Shown: one piece after another, positions 24,745 through 35,161 of the stretch
How the letters are laid out: every line of letters begins with the position of its first letter
Position numbering within the stretch: the stretch's first letter is position 1
Assembly: GCA_041908065.1 (NCBI GenBank)
Contig: JAYRGC010000039.1
Location: forward strand, 1-64,000
DNA: 64,000 nucleotides
Source: JAYRGC01 sp041908065
GTDB taxonomy: Bacteria; Pseudomonadota; Alphaproteobacteria; UBA9219
Reading direction: 5' to 3'
Notes under the pieces: model-generated
Database searches by the model: none
What the model was told of the DNA's origin: nothing
Seen by the model: the letters and a program-made list of their open reading frames with translations, nothing else
Program-made: the position numbers and the translations under genes

Positions 24745-25626
24745 CTACTTCTGCGGCGGTGGAGAGGAATAGGGCGCCGCCACTCGCAAGGCGATGTCCG
24801 TGGACAGGTTGTGCTTTCGCAGGATGCTCTCAATCGTGCCATCAAACAACATTTCATTGGTCGCGGTGTTCAGCATGGCGGCCAGCCGCGTCTCTCCGGC
24901 GGGAACCGTAATACTATAAGAGGTAACCGTAAGCGGAGGAGATACAACTCTCCGTATCGTGTTAGGGCGCTTGGCCATGTATTCAGCCCCGAACATGGCG
25001 TCGGTTATAAACGCATCCGCCTTGCCATAGGCGACTTGTTCTAGCATGTCGCTTAGCGGCGATGTCCCGGGCAATCCCACGGTTCGGCTTTGCGGAAACA
25101 GCGTTTTGGCGAGATTACCGCTTAGTGTGCCATCTATCGAAACGAAACTTTTGTCCTTAGCGTTCAACGCCCGCAACTTGTTGTCATAGACAGCAACCCC
25201 GTTTTTAACAAACACATAAAGCGGAGTATAGAATATGGGCTGCGTGTATTCGACGAACTTGCCTCTGGTCGCGTCGGGCAATCCGCCGGAACATTCCAGA
25301 TCGAATTTTCCGTAATTGAGGTCGGATAAGTATGTGGCGAAGTTAAGCTCCGATGTCCATTCGACCTTGAGATCGAGTTTCTTGCCCAAGGCATTTAGGT
25401 AATCATAGAACACCCCCGATATATCGCCGGTGTTCGGGTCTTTTGCGATTATCGGATTCCATACCGCATACCCGCACCGAATCACGCCAGTCCGCATGAT
25501 GCGCTCATAGGCCGTTTCGCGTTTTTCCGATGCGACAACGCCGCCGGACTCGTGACGCGCAAACCAGTAATGCGTCCCGACGCTTGCCAGAACGGCGATG
25601 ATGAGCATGGACAGGAGGTTTTTCAT
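24745..25626 (-). CDS. Periplasmic amino-acid-type solute-binding protein (SBP_bac_3)
   Basis: 293 residues. A single N-terminal hydrophobic segment (about residues 3-18) serves as signal or anchor. The body follows the family 3 binding-protein pattern: [15 protein letters not shown] at the start of lobe 1, then [16 protein letters not shown], the ligand-site region [17 protein letters not shown] and the [18 protein letters not shown] strand. Such proteins deliver amino acids or similar ligands to ABC importers, but no permease or ATPase gene is nearby. It may instead be a sensor-like orphan. It lies between nuoH and nuoI, on the same strand, with 8- and 14-base spacers. Confidence 0.82.
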   Translation of the reverse strand: MKNLLSMLIIAVLASVGTHYWFARHESGGVVASEKRETAYERIMRTGVIRCGYAVWNPIIAKDPNTGDISGVFYDYLNALGKKLDLKVEWTSELNFATYLSDLNYGKFDLECSGGLPDATRGKFVEYTQPIFYTPLYVFVKNGVAVYDNKLRALNAKDKSFVSIDGTLSGNLAKTLFPQSRTVGLPGTSPLSDMLEQVAYGKADAFITDAMFGAEYMAKRPNTIRRVVSPPLTVTSYSITVPAGETRLAAMLNTATNEMLFDGTIESILRKHNLSTDIALRVAAPYSSPPPQK

Positions 25627-25640
25627 GCCAATTCCCGCTG

Positions 25641-26648
25641 CTATCTAAACGCTACCACATACCCCGCCGTTATCACGACCCAAACCAGCGACAGGGGCAG
25701 GAAGAATTTCCAACCGATGCGCATAAGCTGGTCATAGCGATAGCGGGGCAGGGTGGCGCGTACCCATAAGAACACGAACAGGCAAAAGGCGATCTTCAGC
25801 GCGAGCCACACGAATCCGGGGATGAACGCCAGCGCGTCCAAAGGCGGCAGCCAGCCGCCGAGGAACAGGATGGAGGTCATCGCGCTTATCAATATCATGT
25901 TGGCGTATTCGCCAAGGAAAAACAGCGCGAAGGCCATTGACGAGTATTCGGTGTTAAAGCCGCCCACCAGTTCCGACTCGCCTTCCGGCAGATCAAAGGG
26001 CAGGCGGTTGGTTTCCGCCAATGCCGACACGAAAAACACCAAAAACATCGGGAACAGCAGGGAAAACGCGAACCAGCCGTCCTTTTGCGCCTCCACTATC
26101 TTCGACAGGTTCATGGATCCGGCCAGCAACAGCACGGTTATCAGCACCAGCCCGATGGACACTTCGTAGGAGATCATTTGCGCCGCTGAGCGCAACCCGC
26201 CCAAGAAGGGGTATTTGGAATTGGACGCCCATCCGGCGACGATTATTCCGTACACGCCAAGCGAGGATATGGCGAAGATGTACAACACGCCAAGGTTGAT
26301 GTCGGCCAGCACCGCTCCGGCGTCGAAGGGGATGACCGCCCACGACGACAATGCCAGAAAGAACGTCAACACCGGCGCACCCAGAAACAGCGCGATGTCG
26401 GCTTGGCGGGGGAATATGGTTTCCTTGCCCATCAGCTTCACGCCGTCGGCCATCGGTTGCAGTAAACCGAAAGGTCCCACGACATTTGGGCCGCGCCGCA
26501 TCTGCATCGCCGCCATTACCTTGCGCTCGGCCAGAGTCAAATACGCCACGCAGCCGAGCAACACGCCGATTATCAGCGCGATCTTGAGCAGGATTATGGC
26601 GGCTGGCAGCAACGCCTGAACGGCTTCGTTCGACCAGAAACTATCCAC
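25641..26648 (-). CDS. nuoH: NADH-quinone oxidoreductase subunit H
   Basis: 335 residues from a GTG at 26648 (VDSFWSNEA); the frame continues upstream to 26768, but that extension is not NuoH-like. About eight transmembrane helices are seen. Conserved motifs are [23 protein letters not shown], which lines the quinone chamber, and [25 protein letters not shown]. It is the first nuo gene present. nuoA to nuoG are not upstream; a divergent enoyl-CoA hydratase gene is there instead. Confidence 0.95.
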   Translation of the reverse strand: MDSFWSNEAVQALLPAAIILLKIALIIGVLLGCVAYLTLAERKVMAAMQMRRGPNVVGPFGLLQPMADGVKLMGKETIFPRQADIALFLGAPVLTFFLALSSWAVIPFDAGAVLADINLGVLYIFAISSLGVYGIIVAGWASNSKYPFLGGLRSAAQMISYEVSIGLVLITVLLLAGSMNLSKIVEAQKDGWFAFSLLFPMFLVFFVSALAETNRLPFDLPEGESELVGGFNTEYSSMAFALFFLGEYANMILISAMTSILFLGGWLPPLDALAFIPGFVWLALKIAFCLFVFLWVRATLPRYRYDQLMRIGWKFFLPLSLVWVVITAGYVVAFR

Positions 26649-26914
26649 GAGAACACCTTGAAAGCGGGCAAAAGCAGCATGAACGCGGCTGTGAAGACGC
26701 TCGATACCCGGAGCGCGGACATCATCGCTCAAGAATCGGTAGGAAAAAAGCGAAAAGTTTTGCCTCATCGAACGATGAAGTAATCGCTTGCCGATTGCGG
26801 AGCCTGTCGTAGGCTACTATTATCGTATCGGATGCGGTGAGAATCGCGCTGTCCGAGCGGCGATGGATGTCGGTTGAACTGCGCTTCGAACTTTGGTGAA
26901 TGTGGGGGACGTCC

Positions 26915-27712
26915 ATGGGCGTTAGTGCCGTTTTGTCCGAAAGACGCGGGCAGTCGATAATAATAACCTTTAATCGCGCCGATCATGCCAACTCGATGAC
27001 GTTGGACATGGCGAACGATCTTTTCAACGTCATGAAGCCCATAGTGACCGACAGAAGCGCGCGAGCCGTCATGCTGCGCGGCGCGGGCGGGAACTTCATG
27101 GACGGCATCGACATGAAGGATATGGGATTTGCCGCTCCCGACATAACTCAGGCTTTGGAGCGGTGCAACCAGCTTATACTGCCTTACCATTCGGTTGTGC
27201 GCGAGCTGCAGACGATGGACAAGCCTGTGGTCGCGGTGGCTGAAGGCAAGGTTTGCGGCGTGGGGCTTAGTTTGATGCTGGCCTCCGACATAATCATCGC
27301 CGGACGCGACGCCACCTTTAAACTGGAAACGGCCGAATACGCGATCACGCCTACGGGGGCTTGTTCCTACTTTCTGCCGCGCCGCGTCGGGCTTACCAAG
27401 GCCTTGGAGATGTTGATGTTCGACGAGCCTTTCGGGGCAGAGGAAGCCTTGGCCATGGGGCTGGTTAACCGCGTCGTGGACAACGGCAGGCTGGAGGAGG
27501 AGGCTTTGGCGGTTCTGGATCGCCTGACCGAGGGGCCTACCCGCGCCTATGCTGGCATCAAGAAGCTGACGCTTAAAGGGTTTGAAAACGATCTGAACGC
27601 GCATCTTGGGCTGGAACACACCTATTTCGGCCAAAGCTTCCGCAGCTTCGATTTTCGCGAGGTGATAAAGGCCAAGCAGGCGGGGCGGGAAGCCAAATTT
27701 TCGGGAAATTAA
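26915..27712 (+). CDS. Enoyl-CoA hydratase/isomerase family protein
   Basis: 265 residues from the ATG at 26915, with GGGGGA upstream. It has the crotonase fold: the oxyanion-hole region MLRGAGGNFMDGIDMKDM and the second conserved helix KPVVAVAEGKVCGVGLSLMLASDIIIA. The usual acidic residues of true hydratases are not obvious: a Thr/Glu-rich TAEYAITPTGACSYFLPR region occupies their place. Hydratase, isomerase or another crotonase activity is therefore possible. It is transcribed away from nuoH and precedes rpsB by about 210 bases of leader. Confidence 0.8.
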   Translation: MGVSAVLSERRGQSIIITFNRADHANSMTLDMANDLFNVMKPIVTDRSARAVMLRGAGGNFMDGIDMKDMGFAAPDITQALERCNQLILPYHSVVRELQTMDKPVVAVAEGKVCGVGLSLMLASDIIIAGRDATFKLETAEYAITPTGACSYFLPRRVGLTKALEMLMFDEPFGAEEALAMGLVNRVVDNGRLEEEALAVLDRLTEGPTRAYAGIKKLTLKGFENDLNAHLGLEHTYFGQSFRSFDFREVIKAKQAGREAKFSGN

Positions 27713-27923
27713 GAAAAATTCCTTGATCTTTGCGGAAATAGAATGCTAGAAATCCGCCCTGCCTTTCGGTCAAGGTGGCCGTTAGGCTTTATGTTTGTTA
27801 AAAACGCACGCGCATTCATAGGCTTATGGGCGGGAGAAATCCGTCCAGCCTTTCCGGTGTTTGGCCCCATGCGGGCTTAACTCTATCTTGCGCGGTGGCT
27901 TAACCGGAGAAGGAAGCGATAGC

Positions 27924-28706
27924 ATGACCATGCCTGTAGTAACCCTGCGCCAATTGTTCGAAGCAGGCGTTCATTTCGGACACAACACCCGTCGTTGGAA
28001 CCCCAAGATGCAGCCGCATCTTTTCGGCGTCCGCAACGGCATTCACATCATAGACCTTGAGCAATCGGTTCCCATGATGCAGCGCGCTTTGCAAAAGCTG
28101 CGCGACGTGGCGGCGGACGGCGGACGCATATTGTTCGTCGGAACCAAGACTCAGGCTCAGGAAAAGGTGGCCGAGGCCGCCAAGCGTTGCGGGCAATACT
28201 ATGTCAACCATCGCTGGCTGGGAGGCATGCTGACCAACTGGAAGACCATTTCACAGTCGATCAAGCGTTTGCGCGACATTAACGAAAAGATGGAATCGCA
28301 CGCCAAGAAGATCACGAAGAAGGAAATGCTCCAGATGACGCGGGAGCGCGACAAGCTGGAACGCGCTTTGGGCGGCATCAAGGACATGGGCGGATTGCCG
28401 GACGTTATCTTCATCATCGACACGGTGAAGGAGGATTTGGCGATAGCCGAGGCGGCCACATTGAACATTCCGGTGGTGGCGGTCGTCGACAGCAATTCCG
28501 ATCCTTCCAAGATCGCTTGGCCGGTTCCCGGGAACGACGACGCTTCCCGCGCCATAGATCTTTATTGCGATTTTGCGGCGCAGGCCATACTCGATGGGCT
28601 GGAGGCCGAGATAGCGGCTTCTGGCGGCGACGTCGGGGCTTCCGCTTCTTTGCCGAAAGACGCGGCGGCGGATAAGGGATCGCTGAAGAAGGCGGCGCAG
28701 GGCTGA
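27924..28706 (+). CDS. rpsB: 30S ribosomal protein S2
   Basis: 260 residues from the ATG at 27924, after GGAGAAGGAAG. The signature [19 protein letters not shown] and the later [19 protein letters not shown] are diagnostic. A lysine/alanine/serine-rich tail extends the C-terminus beyond E. coli S2, as in other alphaproteobacteria. It is paired with tsf, the near-universal order. The 210-base upstream stretch shows no gene and may carry the promoter and autoregulatory leader, but I could not identify elements confidently. Confidence 0.98.
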   Translation: MTMPVVTLRQLFEAGVHFGHNTRRWNPKMQPHLFGVRNGIHIIDLEQSVPMMQRALQKLRDVAADGGRILFVGTKTQAQEKVAEAAKRCGQYYVNHRWLGGMLTNWKTISQSIKRLRDINEKMESHAKKITKKEMLQMTRERDKLERALGGIKDMGGLPDVIFIIDTVKEDLAIAEAATLNIPVVAVVDSNSDPSKIAWPVPGNDDASRAIDLYCDFAAQAILDGLEAEIAASGGDVGASASLPKDAAADKGSLKKAAQG

Positions 28707-28785
28707 AGCCTTTCGGACTTTTCGGATCAACGCAAAAGGCTCTCGCGGCGCGGTCGCGGAGCCACCTAAGGCATGGAGCGGACAA

Positions 28786-29706
28786 ATGGCAGAGATAACG
28801 GCCTCGTTGGTGAAGGATTTGCGCGAAAAGACCGGCGCGGGGATGATGGATTGCAAAAAGGCTTTGTCGGAATCCGGCGGAGACCTTGAGTCCGCCGTCG
28901 ATTGGCTGCGTAAAAAAGGCTTGTCCGCCGCCGCCAAGAAGGCGGGGAGGGTGGCGGCCGAAGGCTTGATTGCTGTGGCATCGTCGGGCAGTCGCGCCGC
29001 AGTGGTCGAAGTCAACGCCGAAACCGATTTCGTCGGTCGCAACGATTCCTTCCAAGCGTTTGCGAAGCAAGCGGCGGTTATAGCCCTTGATTGCGGCGGC
29101 GACGTCGAGAAGCTCAAGTCGTCCAAGTCGCCGTCGGGAAAGACGGTGCAGGAAGATCTGACCAACCTCATCGCCACGGTGGGGGAGAACATGAACCTGC
29201 GCCGCGTCGCTTGCCTGTCGGTGTCGCAAGGATGCGTCGCCACTTACATCCACAACGCGGTTTCGCCTAACATGGGCAAGATCGGCGTGCTGGTCGCGCT
29301 GGAATCCTCCGCCGATCCGGCCAAGCTGATGGAATTGGGCAAGCAGATCGCCATGCACGTCGCGGCAGCCCGCCCCGAAGCCCTGAGCATTCAGGACGTG
29401 GATTCCAAGGCGTTGGAGCGCGAACGCGATGTGCTGTCCGAGCAAGCCCGCGCCAGCGGCAAGCCCGAGGAGATCATCGCCAAGATGGTCGATGGCCGCA
29501 TTCGCAAGTACTACGAGGAAGTAGTGCTTTTGGAGCAGGTGTACGTGGTCGACGGCGAGACAAAGGTCGCCAAGGTGGTGGAAAACGCCGCCAAGACTTT
29601 GGGCGCGCCTGTGAAGCTGGCCGGCTTCGTGCGTTATCAACTCGGCGAAGGAATCGAAAAAACCGCCGACGACTTCGCCGCCGAAGTGGCCAAGATGGCG
29701 TGCTGA
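28786..29706 (+). CDS. tsf: Translation elongation factor Ts
   Basis: 306 residues. It is the guanine-nucleotide exchange factor for EF-Tu. The N-terminal UBA-like domain ([22 protein letters not shown]) and the core motif [10 protein letters not shown] with two EF-Ts subdomains are complete. It follows rpsB by 79 bases that contain a possible weak hairpin (AGCCTTT and AAAGGCT). Confidence 0.98.
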   Translation: MAEITASLVKDLREKTGAGMMDCKKALSESGGDLESAVDWLRKKGLSAAAKKAGRVAAEGLIAVASSGSRAAVVEVNAETDFVGRNDSFQAFAKQAAVIALDCGGDVEKLKSSKSPSGKTVQEDLTNLIATVGENMNLRRVACLSVSQGCVATYIHNAVSPNMGKIGVLVALESSADPAKLMELGKQIAMHVAAARPEALSIQDVDSKALERERDVLSEQARASGKPEEIIAKMVDGRIRKYYEEVVLLEQVYVVDGETKVAKVVENAAKTLGAPVKLAGFVRYQLGEGIEKTADDFAAEVAKMAC

Positions 29707-29755
29707 GATCATGACGTGGAACACAGGCTTGTATCGTTAATGTTGTGGGGTGAAT

Positions 29756-30106
29756 ATGAAGAACAATAAGCGTGGTACTGCGATAAGCGCATTAGCCGCT
29801 GTGGCTATTACCGGGTGTAATAATGTGTCATGGGTAGAAACTGTTGTTTCAGGATATGGTGGTGATAATAGTAAAGACCATATGGCAGTAGTTCGTACCT
29901 TTTCTGGCGGCGTGCAAGTGTACGCAGGAAGACCAGACAACTTGCGGTTTTTAAGAGATGATGGCAACACTTATGCGTTTCCTGATCAGTGTACTGGCAC
30001 ATGGATGATTGTCCCTAAGAGGGATTCCATGATTAGTATTGGCGACGATACTGGTTGTGACAAATTAAAAGGCAAAACAAATAAGGGTAATGCCCCGACT
30101 CCATGA
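29756..30106 (+). CDS. Small predicted lipoprotein, unknown
   Basis: 116 residues from the ATG at 29756. The N-terminus (KNNKRG, then AISALAAVAITGC) is a lipoprotein signal with the lipidated Cys at about residue 21. The mature part is polar and contains two further cysteines (DQCTG and DTGCD) that could form a disulfide. The codons are AT-rich against the neighbouring tsf. A terminator follows, so it is a single-gene unit. I do not recognise a family. Confidence 0.6.
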   Translation: MKNNKRGTAISALAAVAITGCNNVSWVETVVSGYGGDNSKDHMAVVRTFSGGVQVYAGRPDNLRFLRDDGNTYAFPDQCTGTWMIVPKRDSMISIGDDTGCDKLKGKTNKGNAPTP

Positions 30107-30127
30107 TTCGTTCTATCCATTGAGTGT

Positions 30128-30185
30128 AACAGCGCGGATTTTTCCCCTGATTGGATTTAAGAGGGGGAGTTTGCGCTGTTTTTTG
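30128..30185 (+). terminator. Terminator after the small lipoprotein gene
   Basis: The arms AACAGCGC (30128) and GCGCTGTT (30173-30180) form a stem, with a further TTCCCC/GGGGGA pairing inside the loop. The 3' arm is followed by TTTTGC. The stem begins about 20 bases after the stop codon. Confidence 0.7.
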
Positions 30186-30299
30186 CAAAAAGAATCCTTT
30201 TACTCCTCCCCATAGAGTGTCATGGGAGTTTCCCTACCTTTTTGGGGAATATCCCTGTTTTTTCCTTGCTTGCGTTGATGAAACAGGCGTGGCCTAATC

Positions 30300-31145
30300 A
30301 TGAAAATCTCCATCATCACTGTATCTTTTCACACCGGCGAGACGCTGTGGACTTCGCTTGCCGCCGCTTTGGCGCAAGGGGATGGGGTGGAGCTGGTCGT
30401 GGTCAACAACGGCAATCCGCCCGAGGTTGAAAATCGTCTGGCGGGCATGGCGGCTGCTGATCCGGCCATCAAGTTCGTGACCGGCCACGGCAACGTTGGC
30501 TTCGGGCGCGGGTGCAATCTGGGGGCGAAGGCGGCGGCGGGAGAATATCTGCTGTTCCTTAACCCCGATTGCGCGATGGATAAGGAGGCGGTTGCCGCTC
30601 TTTTGAGCCATGTCGCGCAGCTAAAAAGGCCGTTCATGATGGGGGCTAGGCTGTTGGGCGAAGACGGGCGGGATCAGCGCGGATGCCGCCGCGCCTTGCT
30701 GACGCCGACGACGGCGGCGGTGGAGGCGTTGGGCTTGCATCGGCTGTTTCCGCGTCTGCGGCTTAACCGGCACGAGGAGCCGGTGCCGTCCGCCATATCT
30801 CCGGTTCCTGCCATCAGCGGCGCGTTCATGTTTTTGGCGGCTAAGGATTTTTGGTCGATAGGCGGTTTCGACGAAGGGTACTTTTTGCACGTCGAGGATT
30901 TGGACTTGTGCCTGCGTTTTCGTCGCGCGGGGGGAGAGATATATTTCGCGCCCGACGTGCGCGCCGTCCATGTCGGCGGAACCAGCGACACGACTTCAAG
31001 GTTTTTGGAGATAAACAAGGCCAAGGGGTTTATTCGCTATTTTCACAATAATTTTTCCCGCTGGTGGAACCTGCCCTTGCTGTGGCTGCTGGATTTGGCG
31101 ATTTTGGCGAGGCTGGGAGTAAAGCTGTTGGCAAGCCGCAGGTGA
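30300..31145 (+). CDS. Glycosyltransferase family 2
   Basis: 281 residues. The GT-A fold is clear: the N-terminal strand ISIITVSFHTGETL, the nucleotide-sugar site VVVNNG and the metal-site region LFLNPDCAM (a DxD-like Pro-Asp). The acceptor-side GGFDEGYFLHVEDLDLCLR follows (about residues 185-205). This is the pattern of rhamnosyl- and related transferases for surface polysaccharides. The C-terminus has a hydrophobic segment. It is followed after 64 bases by ispH. Confidence 0.85.
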   Translation: MKISIITVSFHTGETLWTSLAAALAQGDGVELVVVNNGNPPEVENRLAGMAAADPAIKFVTGHGNVGFGRGCNLGAKAAAGEYLLFLNPDCAMDKEAVAALLSHVAQLKRPFMMGARLLGEDGRDQRGCRRALLTPTTAAVEALGLHRLFPRLRLNRHEEPVPSAISPVPAISGAFMFLAAKDFWSIGGFDEGYFLHVEDLDLCLRFRRAGGEIYFAPDVRAVHVGGTSDTTSRFLEINKAKGFIRYFHNNFSRWWNLPLLWLLDLAILARLGVKLLASRR

Positions 31146-31209
31146 CAAAAGGCTTATACGGGACTAGACTGCGCCGCTGCAGGCAATTCTTTAAGCTGGT
31201 GGATCGGAA

Positions 31210-32160
31210 ATGAAGGTAATTCTGGCTCAACCGCGCGGGTTCTGCGCGGGGGTGGAACGCGCGATCGAGATCGTGGAGATGGCTCTGGAGAAATTCGGGC
31301 CGCCTATCTACGTGCGCCACGAAATCGTACATAACCCCCATGTGGTCAAGCGGTTGGCCGACAAGGGGGTGATCTTCGTCGAGGAAACCGACAGCGTTCC
31401 TGCCGGAGCCGTCACGATATTCAGCGCACACGGCGTGGCCGAGAAGATAGAGCTTCACGCCAAGGAGCGCGGCCTGCACGTCATAGACGCGACCTGCCCC
31501 TTGGTGTCGAAGGTGCATACCGAAGGGCAAAGATACGCCCGCGCCGGACGGGAGATAATCCTGATAGGCCACACCGGACATCCGGAAATCGAGGGCACGC
31601 TCGGGCGCATTCCCGGAACCGTGCATCTGATCTCGACCGTCGAAGATGTGGAGGCGTTGAAGGTCAAAGACCCCGACATGCTCGCCTATATCACCCAGAC
31701 CACGCTCAGCGTCGACGATACGCGCGGGGTGATAGACGCGCTTAAGGCCAAGTTTCCCAATATCGTGGGGCCGGCCACCAAGGATATTTGCTACGCCACG
31801 CAAAACCGCCAAGGCGCGGTGCGCGAGCTGGCGCGGCACGTCGACGTTGTGCTGGTCATCGGCGCGCGCAACAGCTCCAACTCCAACCGCTTGCGCGAAC
31901 GCGCCATGGAGGTCGGGGTTCCGGCGTATCTGATCGAGGACGCCTCGCATCTGGACGTGTCGTGGCTGACGGGCAAAAAGACCGTGGGCATCACGGCGGG
32001 AGCCTCGGCACCGGAGGACTTGGTGCAGGAATTGATAGAACGCTTGCGCCAGATAGAGCCGGTCGAAGTATCTGTCCTGCCCGGGGTGGAGGAAAACGTT
32101 CATTTCCGCTTGCCCGTCGCGCTGGTCAAGGCGCAAGGAAGAGCTTCCGGAAACAAATAA
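31210..32160 (+). CDS. ispH: 4-hydroxy-3-methylbut-2-enyl diphosphate reductase
   Basis: 316 residues. It is the last enzyme of the MEP isoprenoid pathway and makes IPP and DMAPP. Three cluster-ligating cysteines can be located: [14 protein letters not shown] (Cys12), DATCPLVSK and [10 protein letters not shown]. The catalytic EEN-type region and the [13 protein letters not shown] motif are also present. IspG is encoded at 47028, so the pathway's two iron-sulfur enzymes are both in the window. Confidence 0.98.
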   Translation: MKVILAQPRGFCAGVERAIEIVEMALEKFGPPIYVRHEIVHNPHVVKRLADKGVIFVEETDSVPAGAVTIFSAHGVAEKIELHAKERGLHVIDATCPLVSKVHTEGQRYARAGREIILIGHTGHPEIEGTLGRIPGTVHLISTVEDVEALKVKDPDMLAYITQTTLSVDDTRGVIDALKAKFPNIVGPATKDICYATQNRQGAVRELARHVDVVLVIGARNSSNSNRLRERAMEVGVPAYLIEDASHLDVSWLTGKKTVGITAGASAPEDLVQELIERLRQIEPVEVSVLPGVEENVHFRLPVALVKAQGRASGNK

Positions 32161-32215
32161 AAGCCCTTACGCGAAACTGGAGGATAATTTGACTATCAAA
32201 AACATAAGCAACCAC

Positions 32216-32310
32216 CGTCATTGCGAGCCGCCCCATGGCGGCGAAGCAATCCAGAGTCGCGGAGCAACGGCATTGGATTGCTTCGCCGCCAAGGGGCGGC
32301 TCGCAATGAC
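32216..32310. repeat. Dispersed palindromic repeat, family A
   Basis: The copy opens with CGTCATTGCGAGCCGCC and closes with GGCGGCTCGCAATGAC, with internal arms GCGAAGCAATCC and GGATTGCTTCGC. It lies between ispH and hpnH. Confidence 0.92.
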
Positions 32311-32427
32311 AACCCTTGGCTGTAACTTAGCAATGACAGCTTTTGTTACATCTATCGGCGATCAAACGACCCACCAGTTTTAGGCAAGAGCCATAAAATC
32401 AGCCAAGCCGTTCGGAGAAGAAGTCCC

Positions 32428-33600
32428 ATGTCAGTGCCAATTCGCCAGCAGTTCGATGTCGCCATGTATATCCTCAGGCAGAAGCTGGCGGGGCGGAAAC
32501 GCTATCCGCTTGTGCTGATGCTGGAGCCTTTGTTCCGTTGCAACCTCGCTTGCGCCGGATGCGGGAAGATCGACTACCCGCCGGAGATATTGAACCAACG
32601 CTTGTCGGTCGCGGATTGCATGCAGGCGGTCGACGAATGCGGCGCGCCGATCGTCTCGATTCCGGGCGGGGAGCCGCTTATTCACAAAGAAATGCCGCAG
32701 ATAGTGCAGGGGCTGATCTCCCGCAAAAAGTACATCTATCTTTGCACTAACGCCATGCTGATGGAAAAGAAGATGGAGGAGTATTCTCCATCGCCTTATT
32801 TCACATGGTCGGTGCATCTGGACGGCGACAGAGATACCCACGATCGCTCGGTTTGCATGAGCGGGGTGTACGACGCGGCGGAAAAGGCCATTCGTCGCGC
32901 CATAGACAAGGGTTTTCGCGTCAACATCAACTGCACGCTGTTCAACAACGCCGATCCGATGGCAATGGCGGATTTCTTCGATCATATGATGGAGGTCGGC
33001 GTCAACGCGATGACCATCTCTCCGGGCTACGCCTATGAACGCGCCGCGGATCAGGAACATTTCCTCAACCGCGAGACCACCAAGAACCTTTTCCGCAGCA
33101 TTTTCCGCATGGGGAAGGAGCGCGTCAAAAAGGGCAAGCCGAAATGGCGGTTCAGCCAGTCGTCTTTGTATATGGACTATTTGGCCGGAAACCAGCGTTA
33201 CGAATGCACTCCGTGGGGCAATCCGACCTATAACGTGTTCGGCTGGCAAAAGCCCTGTTATCTGGTAGGCGAAGGGTTCGCCAAGACGTTCAAGGAATTG
33301 ATGGAAGGGACGGATTGGGACAAGTACGGAACCGGACGCTATGAAAAATGCGCCGATTGCATGGTGCATTGCGGTTATGAACCCACGGCGGCGGAGGACG
33401 CCATCGCCCATCCCTTGAAGGCGATGATGGTGGCGTTGCGCGGGGTTGACACCGAAAAGCCGTTCGCGCCCGACATCGACCTTTCGAACCAGCGTCCGGC
33501 GGAGTACGTTTTCAGCCGCCACGTTCAGGAAACGCTGGAAGCCATCCACGCCGGTCGCGCTCGCACTATAACCGACGACGACCGCGAAACGGGGACGTGA
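32428..33600 (+). CDS. hpnH: Hopanoid biosynthesis radical SAM protein HpnH
   Basis: 390 residues. HpnH joins the 5'-deoxyadenosyl group of SAM to diploptene to give adenosylhopane, the entry to extended hopanoids. The radical SAM cysteines lie in CNLACAGC (Cys38, 42, 45), directly followed by GKIDYP as in HpnH. Further conserved parts are SIPGGEPLIH and a C-terminal cysteine-bearing region (CADCMVHCGYEP) that may hold extra ligands. The length is normal. No squalene-hopene cyclase is in the window. Confidence 0.95.
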   Translation: MSVPIRQQFDVAMYILRQKLAGRKRYPLVLMLEPLFRCNLACAGCGKIDYPPEILNQRLSVADCMQAVDECGAPIVSIPGGEPLIHKEMPQIVQGLISRKKYIYLCTNAMLMEKKMEEYSPSPYFTWSVHLDGDRDTHDRSVCMSGVYDAAEKAIRRAIDKGFRVNINCTLFNNADPMAMADFFDHMMEVGVNAMTISPGYAYERAADQEHFLNRETTKNLFRSIFRMGKERVKKGKPKWRFSQSSLYMDYLAGNQRYECTPWGNPTYNVFGWQKPCYLVGEGFAKTFKELMEGTDWDKYGTGRYEKCADCMVHCGYEPTAAEDAIAHPLKAMMVALRGVDTEKPFAPDIDLSNQRPAEYVFSRHVQETLEAIHAGRARTITDDDRETGT

Positions 33601-33606
33601 GGTTTC

Positions 33607-34458
33607 CTATATTTTCGCCTTTCGCCCGATCAGCAGCAGGCAGCCTTGTTTATCTTTTCCGTCAACGCTTGGGCGCAAATCCGGCGTTATGACGGATCCG
33701 ACGAACTTAGCCACTATGGATGGCAGGCGCAGATTGCCTCTGATGCCTAGGTTGCGCTGAATCTGTATGGGCGGCGATTTCCCGCCGCTGAGCGAGTGCA
33801 GCAATCCTCCGGTCAGGCCGCTTAACAGTTCCCAGCGGCGGGTTTCGCTGGCCGAAAGATAGGGATGCGTTTCGATCAGCGACAGGCCTGCGTCGGCCAT
33901 ATGCTCGCGCCATTCCCCTTCGTTCCAATAACGGAGATGCCGCAGCCGTTGGTCGAGGTCGCGCAAGTACCGATCCCGCGCCTTCCACGGCGATAGCGGA
34001 TTGCGTAAAAGGCTGTGGAAATGCGGCCCGGGAACGGTGGCGACGAACAATCCGTTCGGGCGCAATACGCGGGAGCATTCGCGCAAAACCGCGTCTATGG
34101 GATCTATATGTTCCAGCACCGAGTTGCTGAATATCGCGTCGACGCCGGAATCCGGCAGCGGGGTTTTTTCTCCCCCGCAGCAAAATACTTCTTCGTATAC
34201 GCCGGAAGCTTTCGCCAATCCGGTTTCCCAAGGATCGGGATCGATACCGATCAGTCGGCACGACGGCGGCAGAAAAGGTTTCAGTAGGCGCATTACGCCG
34301 CCGTCGCCGCAACCCAGATCGAGAACCTTGGCGCAGTCGCCGAACATGGGGGCGGCTATGCCTATCACCGCCGCCACCTCCGCCGCTCGCCATAGGCAGG
34401 TGGCTGGCTGGGCGGGAGCTTGCGCGATCTGGGCTGTCAGGATGTCGGCTGAAATCAC
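33607..34458 (-). CDS. Class I SAM-dependent methyltransferase
   Basis: 283 residues. The SAM site reads KVLDLGCGDGGVMRLL (about 44-59). After it come LIGIDPDPWE and FSNSVLEHID with VLRPNGLFVATVPG, the UbiE/COQ5-like methyltransferase core. The C-terminal about 90 residues are basic with hydrophobic patches. The stop lies 6 bases past the hpnH stop in a tail-to-tail arrangement, and ssb ends 2 bases upstream of its start. The substrate is unknown; a lipid or sugar is plausible given the neighbours. Confidence 0.85.
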   Translation of the reverse strand: MISADILTAQIAQAPAQPATCLWRAAEVAAVIGIAAPMFGDCAKVLDLGCGDGGVMRLLKPFLPPSCRLIGIDPDPWETGLAKASGVYEEVFCCGGEKTPLPDSGVDAIFSNSVLEHIDPIDAVLRECSRVLRPNGLFVATVPGPHFHSLLRNPLSPWKARDRYLRDLDQRLRHLRYWNEGEWREHMADAGLSLIETHPYLSASETRRWELLSGLTGGLLHSLSGGKSPPIQIQRNLGIRGNLRLPSIVAKFVGSVITPDLRPSVDGKDKQGCLLLIGRKAKI

Positions 34459-34460
34459 GT

Positions 34461-34946
34461 TCAGAACGGAACGTCGTCATCCAGCTCCGGAGGCGGGGAG
34501 GAGGAAGACTGCGACGAAGACGAGGACGACAACGAAGACGGGGAAGAAGAATATGGATCCATGCTGTCCCCTCCGCTGCTGCCGCCGCCACGGTTGGCGG
34601 AATCCAAAAGCGTCAATTCTCCGCGATAGGGGCGCAGGACGACTTCGGTAGTGTACTTATCCTGTCCCGACTGGTCTTGCCATTTGCGGGTTTCCAGCTG
34701 GCCTTCGATATAGACTTTCGAGCCTTTTTTAAGGAAACGCTCGACGATGCCGACCAGATTGTCGTTCATTACCGACACGCGATGCCATTCGGTGCGCTCT
34801 TTCTTTTCTCCAGAGGACTTGTCCTTCCAGCTTTCGGATGTGGCTATGGAAAAGTGCGCTACTCTCCCGCCGTTTTGGAACGAGCGGATCTCCGGATCCT
34901 TGCCCAGATTGCCGACCAATATCACTTTGTTCACGCTGCCAGCCAT
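34461..34946 (-). CDS. ssb: Single-stranded DNA-binding protein
   Basis: 161 residues. The N-terminal OB fold ([19 protein letters not shown]) is typical bacterial SSB. It is followed by a Ser/Pro/Gly-rich linker and the acidic tip DDDVPF that recruits repair and replication partners. The linker is unusually serine-rich. About 215 bases of upstream sequence to 35161 contain no recognised gene. Confidence 0.97.
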   Translation of the reverse strand: MAGSVNKVILVGNLGKDPEIRSFQNGGRVAHFSIATSESWKDKSSGEKKERTEWHRVSVMNDNLVGIVERFLKKGSKVYIEGQLETRKWQDQSGQDKYTTEVVLRPYRGELTLLDSANRGGGSSGGDSMDPYSSSPSSLSSSSSSQSSSSPPPELDDDVPF

Positions 34947-35161
34947 TTTCGCCCCCGATAGTTAATACGCATTCTTTCACGTTAACCATGAAGAAAAGAG
35001 CATAAAAATTCGGCACTTTCAACAACGCCCTTTAGGCTATGGCGGTTTAACGGCCATGAAAATAAATAAATTGTTTGAGGAGTTGGACGGCAAAATGGTA
35101 ATGTTCCCGTGGTAGTTTTTGAGCGTAGCAGCTTATTGGCGGGCAATTTAAGGAGAATGGT

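Noticed and set aside
28414..29724. Long minus-strand frame of 436 codons over tsf
   Set aside because: Antisense to a highly conserved gene, with His/Arg-rich low-complexity composition typical of a shadow frame.
32189..32383. Short frames over family A repeats (for example here and at 49346-49729)
   Set aside because: They are repeat DNA read in an open frame; the same peptide words recur at every copy.
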